Of a DNA stretch of 64,000 bases, positions 59,610 through 64,000 are shown piece by piece. The translations under genes and the position numbers were made by a program. Positions within the stretch are counted from its first letter, which is position 1, and every line of letters begins with the position of its first letter. This DNA comes from Pseudomonas defluvii. GTDB taxonomy: Bacteria > Pseudomonadota > Gammaproteobacteria > Pseudomonadales > Pseudomonadaceae. The notes beneath the pieces were generated by a model. That model ran no database searches, had not been told where the DNA came from, and was given only the letters and a program-made list of their open reading frames with translations. The stretch spans positions 1 to 64,000 of the forward strand of contig NZ_MBPN01000016.1 in NCBI RefSeq assembly GCF_001695625.1. Direction: 5' to 3'.

Positions 59610-60695
59610 ATGAGCATCTTGTTCGAGCCGGTGTGCCTCGGCGAACTGCAGCTGGCCAATCGTATCGTCATGGCGCCGATGACCCGCAGTCGTGCCGATG
59701 CAGGTGCGGTGCCAAGTGCCGACATGGTCGAGTACTACCGCCAGCGTGCCAGCGCCGGGTTGATTGTTGCCGAGGGTACGGCGCCATCGGCCAGTGGCCT
59801 GGGCTATTGCCGTACACCGGCGATCTACACCGGCGAACAGATTGCCGCCTGGCGCCAGGTGACCCGTGCCGTGCATGACCAAGGCGGTCGCATCGTACTG
59901 CAACTGATGCATGTGGGGCGCGCTGCCAGCCATTACAACAAACCCGGCGGTGCGGCTACCGTGGGCCCGTCGGCGGTGCGCGCACGCACTCAAGTGTTCA
60001 GTGATGCCGTTGGCCTGGTAGATACCGATAGCCCGCAGGCGTTGACCCTGGAAGGCATCGCCGCGGTGATCGAAGACTACCGTCAGGCAGCGTTGAATGC
60101 GCGTGAAGCCGGTTTCGATGGCGTCGAGTTGCATTGCACCAGCGGCTACCTGCCGATGCAGTTCATGGCCTCGGGCAGCAACCAGCGTACCGATGCCTAC
60201 GGCGGTTCGGCGAGCAACCGGGTACGGTTTGCCAAGGACGCGATCGAGGCCATGGCCGCAGCGATTGGCGCTGGCCGTGTGGGCTTTCGGATGTGCCCGG
60301 GCAACCCCTATAACGATATCGACGACCTCGACCCGGCAGGCACCGCTGTCGCACTCTGCGCCGCCGTGGCACCGCTGGGCCTGGCCTACCTGCACATCAT
60401 GCGTTCACCGGTGGCGGGGCTCGATGCCTTTGCCCTGGCGCGCGAGCATAGCGCCCATGGGCTGATTCTCAACGACGGTTTTGATGGCGCTTCGGCCCGC
60501 GCCGCGCTGGAAGCGGGCGAGGGCGCAGCGGTCTCCTTCGGTCGACACTTCATTGCCAACCCCGACCTGGTCGAGCGCTTGAAGCACGGCTTGCCGTTGG
60601 CCGGGTTTGACCGCAAGACCCTCTACACCTCTGGCCCTCGTGGCTATACCGACTACCCCGTCTATCAGGCCGATGCACTGGAGGTGACGCCATGA
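59610..60695 (+). CDS. Old Yellow Enzyme family oxidoreductase, atypical active site
   Basis: 361 residues, a TIM-barrel FMN enzyme of the NemA/OYE class: MAPMTRSRAD near the start, MHVGRAASH, NQRTDAYGG and a SFGRHFIANPDLVERL FMN-site segment near the end. In typical members a His-x-x-His/Asn pair binds the substrate carbonyl or nitro group. Here it is His175-Cys-Thr-Ser178 (HCTSGYLPMQF), so the second member is Ser. Tyr180 remains. It probably reduces an activated double bond. It is first in the operon and overlaps the acyl-CoA synthetase gene by four bases. Confidence 0.88.
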   Translation: MSILFEPVCLGELQLANRIVMAPMTRSRADAGAVPSADMVEYYRQRASAGLIVAEGTAPSASGLGYCRTPAIYTGEQIAAWRQVTRAVHDQGGRIVLQLMHVGRAASHYNKPGGAATVGPSAVRARTQVFSDAVGLVDTDSPQALTLEGIAAVIEDYRQAALNAREAGFDGVELHCTSGYLPMQFMASGSNQRTDAYGGSASNRVRFAKDAIEAMAAAIGAGRVGFRMCPGNPYNDIDDLDPAGTAVALCAAVAPLGLAYLHIMRSPVAGLDAFALAREHSAHGLILNDGFDGASARAALEAGEGAAVSFGRHFIANPDLVERLKHGLPLAGFDRKTLYTSGPRGYTDYPVYQADALEVTP

Positions 60696-62545
60696 GCTTG
60701 AGTAACCTGGCCAGCGTCCTGCCGAGCTGCCCTGTGCCCCGTGAACAGACCCAGGCGATTCTGGATCGACGTTCGGTAGCCAGCGCGCAGATCAAACCCC
60801 GTGACCACTACACCCTGGCCGATCGGCTCGAGCAGCAAGCCATTCGTCATGCCGATCGGGCGTTTCTGATCTATGGCGACGAAATCCTCAGCTACGCCGA
60901 AGTCGATGCGCGCGCCAACCAGATGGCCCATACCTTTTACGCCAACGGCCTGCGTGCCGGTGATGTCTGTGCCATCGTGATGGAAAACCGCCCGGCGTTC
61001 TTCTGCACCTGGTTTGGCCTGGTCAAGCTGGGGGTGGTGGTTGCGTTCATCAACACCCAGGTCAATGGCCGGCCCCTGTTGCATGCGCTGGAAACTACCG
61101 GGGCCAAGGCACTGGTGGTCGGGGAAGAGTGCCTGGCCAATGTCCAGGTTACCGAGGGCCTGCCTGAGCTGCCCTACTGGCTGGTACGCGACCCAGAGAA
61201 CCCATGGCCCGAGGCGCTTCCCAAGGGGGGCGACGGGCATTTCGCTGCGCGCCTGGACAGTGCGCCACGCAGTGCCTTCCCCCGCGATGTGCGTGCGGAC
61301 ATCGAGGCCCAGGCCCCGACCTTGCTGATTTTTACCTCGGGTACCACCGGGTTACCCAAGGCCGCCCGTTACAGCCATATGCGCTGGATGTCGTCTGGCG
61401 ATGTGATGGAGGTAACGCTGCAGGCCACCTGCGACGACGTGTTCTATTGTTGCCTGCCGCTGTACCACGGGGCCGCCGCCACCTCGGTGACCTCGACCGC
61501 GCTACGTGCCGGCGCGAGCATCGTGGTGCGCCGCAAGTTCAGCGTGCGTGAGTTCTGGAGCGATGTCGCCCGTCACCGTATCAGCGTCTTCCAGTACATT
61601 GGCGAAATCTGCCGCTACCTGCTCAACCGGCCGGTTGTACCGGGTGAACGCGAACATAGCCTGCGCTGCATGCTCGGTGCCGGCCTGACACCTGAGTCGT
61701 GGCAACGCTGGATTGAACGTTTTGGACCGATCCAGGTTTTCGAGGGCTGGGGTGCCACCGAAGCCAACACCAACCTGATCAATGTCGACAACTACATCGG
61801 TTCGTGCGGGCGTGTACCTGACTGGAACAAGACCAACCTGCGGCTGGTGCGCTTCGATGTCGAAAATGACTGTCATCCGCGCGACGAGAATGGCTTCTAT
61901 CAGCGCTGCGAGGTCGGCGAAGTGGGTGAAGCCATGGGTTTCATCGTCGATCATCCGGATATCGGCGGTGGGCGCTTCGAAGGCTATACCTCGACCGAGG
62001 CCAGCGAGAGCAAGATCCGCCGCAATGTCTTTCGCGAAGGTGATGCCTACTGGAGTTCGGGCGACTTGTTGCGCGAGGACGCCGATGGCTACTGCTATTT
62101 CGTGGACCGTATCGGCGACACCTTCCGCTGGAAGAGCGAGAACGTCTCCACCCAGGAAGTCGCCGATGCCCTGGGGGATCTGCCGGGCCTTGAACTGATC
62201 AATATCTACGGTGTGCAGGTACCGGGGCATGAGGGGCGTGCGGGCATGGCCGCAGTGCTGATGCAGCCGGGGCAAGTGTTCCAGCCCGAGGCCTTGTACG
62301 CACTCACTGAAGCGTGCCTGCCGCGTTACGCCGCGCCAGTGTTCGTACGTGTGACCGCGGCGGCGGACCTGACCAGCACCTTCAAGCTGCGCAAGGTCGA
62401 TTTGCAGCGCCAGGGCTATTGCCCGATTGCCTGCAGCGATCCGTTGTTCATTCGTGATGAAAGCACGCGAACCTACCAGCCCTATTCGCCAGAGGTGTTG
62501 GCGCGAGTCGGTCTGGCGCCGTTCGCAGGTGCGCATCATGGCTGA
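60692..62545 (+). CDS. Long-chain/FATP-type acyl-CoA synthetase
   Basis: 617 residues, AMP-forming. The ATP loop is LLIFTSGTTGLPKAARYSHM. The FATP-type consensus FVDRIGDTFRWKSENVSTQEVADAL is clear in the C-terminal part, which points to very long-chain or bulky (steroid-like) acids rather than plain FadD substrates. It activates a carboxylic acid as the CoA thioester. ATGA overlap with the oxidoreductase gene. RBS GGAGGTGACGCC. Confidence 0.88.
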   Translation: MSLSNLASVLPSCPVPREQTQAILDRRSVASAQIKPRDHYTLADRLEQQAIRHADRAFLIYGDEILSYAEVDARANQMAHTFYANGLRAGDVCAIVMENRPAFFCTWFGLVKLGVVVAFINTQVNGRPLLHALETTGAKALVVGEECLANVQVTEGLPELPYWLVRDPENPWPEALPKGGDGHFAARLDSAPRSAFPRDVRADIEAQAPTLLIFTSGTTGLPKAARYSHMRWMSSGDVMEVTLQATCDDVFYCCLPLYHGAAATSVTSTALRAGASIVVRRKFSVREFWSDVARHRISVFQYIGEICRYLLNRPVVPGEREHSLRCMLGAGLTPESWQRWIERFGPIQVFEGWGATEANTNLINVDNYIGSCGRVPDWNKTNLRLVRFDVENDCHPRDENGFYQRCEVGEVGEAMGFIVDHPDIGGGRFEGYTSTEASESKIRRNVFREGDAYWSSGDLLREDADGYCYFVDRIGDTFRWKSENVSTQEVADALGDLPGLELINIYGVQVPGHEGRAGMAAVLMQPGQVFQPEALYALTEACLPRYAAPVFVRVTAAADLTSTFKLRKVDLQRQGYCPIACSDPLFIRDESTRTYQPYSPEVLARVGLAPFAGAHHG

Positions 62546-63623
62546 TCTGGACCCGAACGGCCATGAGCTGCGCAGCGGCCTGCGCTACCCGTGGCCGCAG
62601 GCCCCGGCCGCCGGGCAGGTCTGTGAAGTCGCGCCGGGGGTGCTCTGGCTGCGTATGCCGCTGCCGTTTCGTCTGGACCATATCAACCTCTATCTGATGC
62701 GCCATGGCGATGGCTGGGTAGCGGTGGATACCGGCATGAACACCGCGCAAACCCGCGAGGTCTGGGAGCGCGTGTTGAGTGAAGCGTGTGCGGGGTTGCC
62801 GCTGCTGGCGGTGGTCTGCACGCATTATCACTCCGACCATGCCGGTGTTGCCGCCTGGCTGGCCGAACGCTTTTGCTGCCCGGTGTACATGACCGCCAGT
62901 GAATACCAGTCGTTGTACGTCAGCGTTCCCTCTGATCAGCCGCCCGGCTGGGACTTCCTGGCGTTCTACCGCAAGGCCGGTTTCAGCAGCGAGCAGGCCG
63001 CCCAGATGTACGAGGTGATCCAGAACGGGCATTTCCGTCCCGCGCATTTCAACAGTTACCGGCGCTTGCGCGACGGCAGCCAGCTGCGCATCGGCGGTCG
63101 CCTCTGGCAGGTCGTGGTCGGTCGCGGGCACTCGCCCGAACATGCCTGCCTGTTTGCCGAAGAGGATGGCCTGCTCATTTCCGGGGATCAGGTGTTGCCG
63201 CGCATCACCCCGACGGTCGGCGTGCATGCCACTGAGCCGGAAGCCGATCCGCTGCGCGACTGGCTGGCCTCCCTTGAGCGCTTGCGGGGCTTGCCGGACA
63301 GCGTTCTGGTTCTGCCGGCCCATGAACGGCCGTTCTTCAACCTGCATCAGCGCCTGGACCAGTTACAGGCCCATCACCAGGCTCACCTGGCGCTGCTGTT
63401 GGCCAGCTGTGAGGAGCCGCGTAGTGCGCTCGAACTGATGGCTGTGTTGTTCCCGAAGCTTTCAGGTCGTTTCGACGAACTGATGGCGCTGGGTGAAACG
63501 TTGGCGCATGCCAATTACCTCGTGGCCGAAGGGTCGCTGTTGCGGGAGGAACACCGCGGGCTTCACCAGTATCGGCGTTCCCCGCAGGGGGCACCTGCTG
63601 TCACGCCGCTCGTGGTGTTTTGA
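62538..63623 (+). CDS. Metallo-beta-lactamase-fold hydrolase
   Basis: 361 residues. Zinc-binding motif THYHSDHAG plus later GRGHSPEH and SGDQV ligands and a PAHE near the end are all present. The C-terminal 80 residues look like a winged-helix addition found in GloB-like fold enzymes. The start at 62538 overlaps the synthetase stop by eight bases. It may hydrolyse a thioester or lactone made by the preceding genes; the substrate is unknown. Confidence 0.85.
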   Translation: MADLDPNGHELRSGLRYPWPQAPAAGQVCEVAPGVLWLRMPLPFRLDHINLYLMRHGDGWVAVDTGMNTAQTREVWERVLSEACAGLPLLAVVCTHYHSDHAGVAAWLAERFCCPVYMTASEYQSLYVSVPSDQPPGWDFLAFYRKAGFSSEQAAQMYEVIQNGHFRPAHFNSYRRLRDGSQLRIGGRLWQVVVGRGHSPEHACLFAEEDGLLISGDQVLPRITPTVGVHATEPEADPLRDWLASLERLRGLPDSVLVLPAHERPFFNLHQRLDQLQAHHQAHLALLLASCEEPRSALELMAVLFPKLSGRFDELMALGETLAHANYLVAEGSLLREEHRGLHQYRRSPQGAPAVTPLVVF

Positions 63624-63690
63624 GCGGCCGGTGCAGCGGCAATGTTCAACATTCCAGGCGGCCAACCGGTTGCCCTTGAGGAGAGTCAGT

Positions 63691-64000
63691 GTGATCGATA
63701 AGAACAACAATAATTGTACTGGCCTTGGTTCGCGCGGTGTTCAGGCAGTCAGCCTGACGGCGGCCATCGCTTTGGTTTCGACACCGGTATGGTCGGGGGA
63801 GACGATCGAGTTTGATAACGGCACGACCCTAGACTGGTCGGTAACCACCAGCTACGGCGTGGGCGTGCGCCTGAACGATCAGAATGATCGCTTGCTTGGG
63901 GTCAACGCTGACGATGCCAACCGCAACTTCGATCGCGGTAGCCTGACCACCAACCGTGTGGGTGCGCTGGGTGAGATGATCCTGCGCAAGGACAACTACG
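63691..64000 (+). CDS. DUF1302-type outer-membrane protein (cut by window end)
   Basis: First 103 codons only. GTG start after GAGGAGAGTCAGT. A signal peptide (VSLTAAIALVSTPVWS) is followed by GETIEFDNGTTLDWSVTTSYGVGVRLND, the N-terminal pattern of DUF1302 proteins, which are predicted outer-membrane porin-like proteins often paired with DUF1329 and RND genes in steroid or hydrophobic-acid clusters. The rest lies outside the window. It is likely part of the operon starting at 59610. Confidence 0.75.
   Translation, partial: MIDKNNNNCTGLGSRGVQAVSLTAAIALVSTPVWSGETIEFDNGTTLDWSVTTSYGVGVRLNDQNDRLLGVNADDANRNFDRGSLTTNRVGALGEMILRKDNY

Overview
The window is chromosomal DNA from a gammaproteobacterium of the genus Pseudomonas, most like the P. 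putida/P. fluorescens side of the genus. The basis is GC-rich coding sequence, the gene families present (LpxO, PolB, PuuA/PuuB-type polyamine genes, CZB chemoreceptor, GGDEF/EAL proteins), and the dispersed intergenic repeat built on the words GGCTTGCC and GGCAAGCC. No tRNA, rRNA, transposase, phage gene or CRISPR array was seen. The species call is an inference from gene content, not from a search.

Layout: (1) 0.1-3.3 kb, a large RTX/hemolysin-type calcium-binding protein on the minus strand, with its start codon one frame away from the body of the gene. (2) 3.7-6.6 kb, cytochrome b561, a YoaK-like membrane protein, a small membrane protein and a repeat lipoprotein. (3) 6.7-12.2 kb, a formate dehydrogenase operon fdnG-H-I-fdhE whose catalytic residue is cysteine rather than selenocysteine. 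(4) 12.5-13.9 kb, a small lipoprotein and an HTH-PAS-PAS protein. (5) 14.1-21.8 kb, a carnitine catabolic island: carnitine monooxygenase CntA/CntB, an aldehyde dehydrogenase, a BCCT transporter, a D-malate/tartrate dehydrogenase and a LysR regulator. The cntA and BCCT promoters share a 24-bp element made of two GTTAAC half sites. (6) 21.9-27.1 kb, a TonB receptor plus ABC importer (ATPase, binding protein, permease) behind a cobalamin riboswitch. (7) 27.1-30.2 kb, a GABA-type permease and a divergent class-III aminotransferase. (8) 30.4-33.2 kb, two tandem CAP-domain proteins, an exact 112-bp tandem repeat, and two small conserved genes.

(9) 33.4-39.7 kb, an MgtC-like membrane protein, an AraC regulator, and a polyamine set (gamma-glutamylpolyamine synthetase, PotF-like binding protein, gamma-glutamylputrescine oxidase). 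With region 7 these genes could form the putrescine-to-GABA route. (10) 39.7-45.6 kb, signalling genes: a membrane diguanylate cyclase, a globin-PAS-GGDEF-EAL sensor, a soluble CZB chemoreceptor, a DoxX protein and a small unknown. (11) 45.7-52.1 kb, SulP and VIT transporters, a GNAT, an AhpD-like protein, LpxO, the AzlCD exporter and a secreted Sel1-like protein. (12) 52.4-57.9 kb, DNA polymerase II, a DUF4174-type protein and a second TonB siderophore-type receptor. (13) 58-64 kb, a spinster-type MFS transporter divergent from an operon of an Old Yellow Enzyme relative, a FATP-type acyl-CoA synthetase, a metallo-beta-lactamase-fold hydrolase and a DUF1302-type outer-membrane protein that runs off the end. 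This last set looks like uptake and activation of a hydrophobic carboxylic acid whose identity is not visible from the sequence.

The best leads are the shared GTTAAC operator pair, the receptor of siderophore-receptor type under a B12 riboswitch, the in-phase slippery heptamer at the RTX frameshift, the half-plus-whole CAP domain architecture, and the ene-reductase relative lacking a conserved active-site residue.
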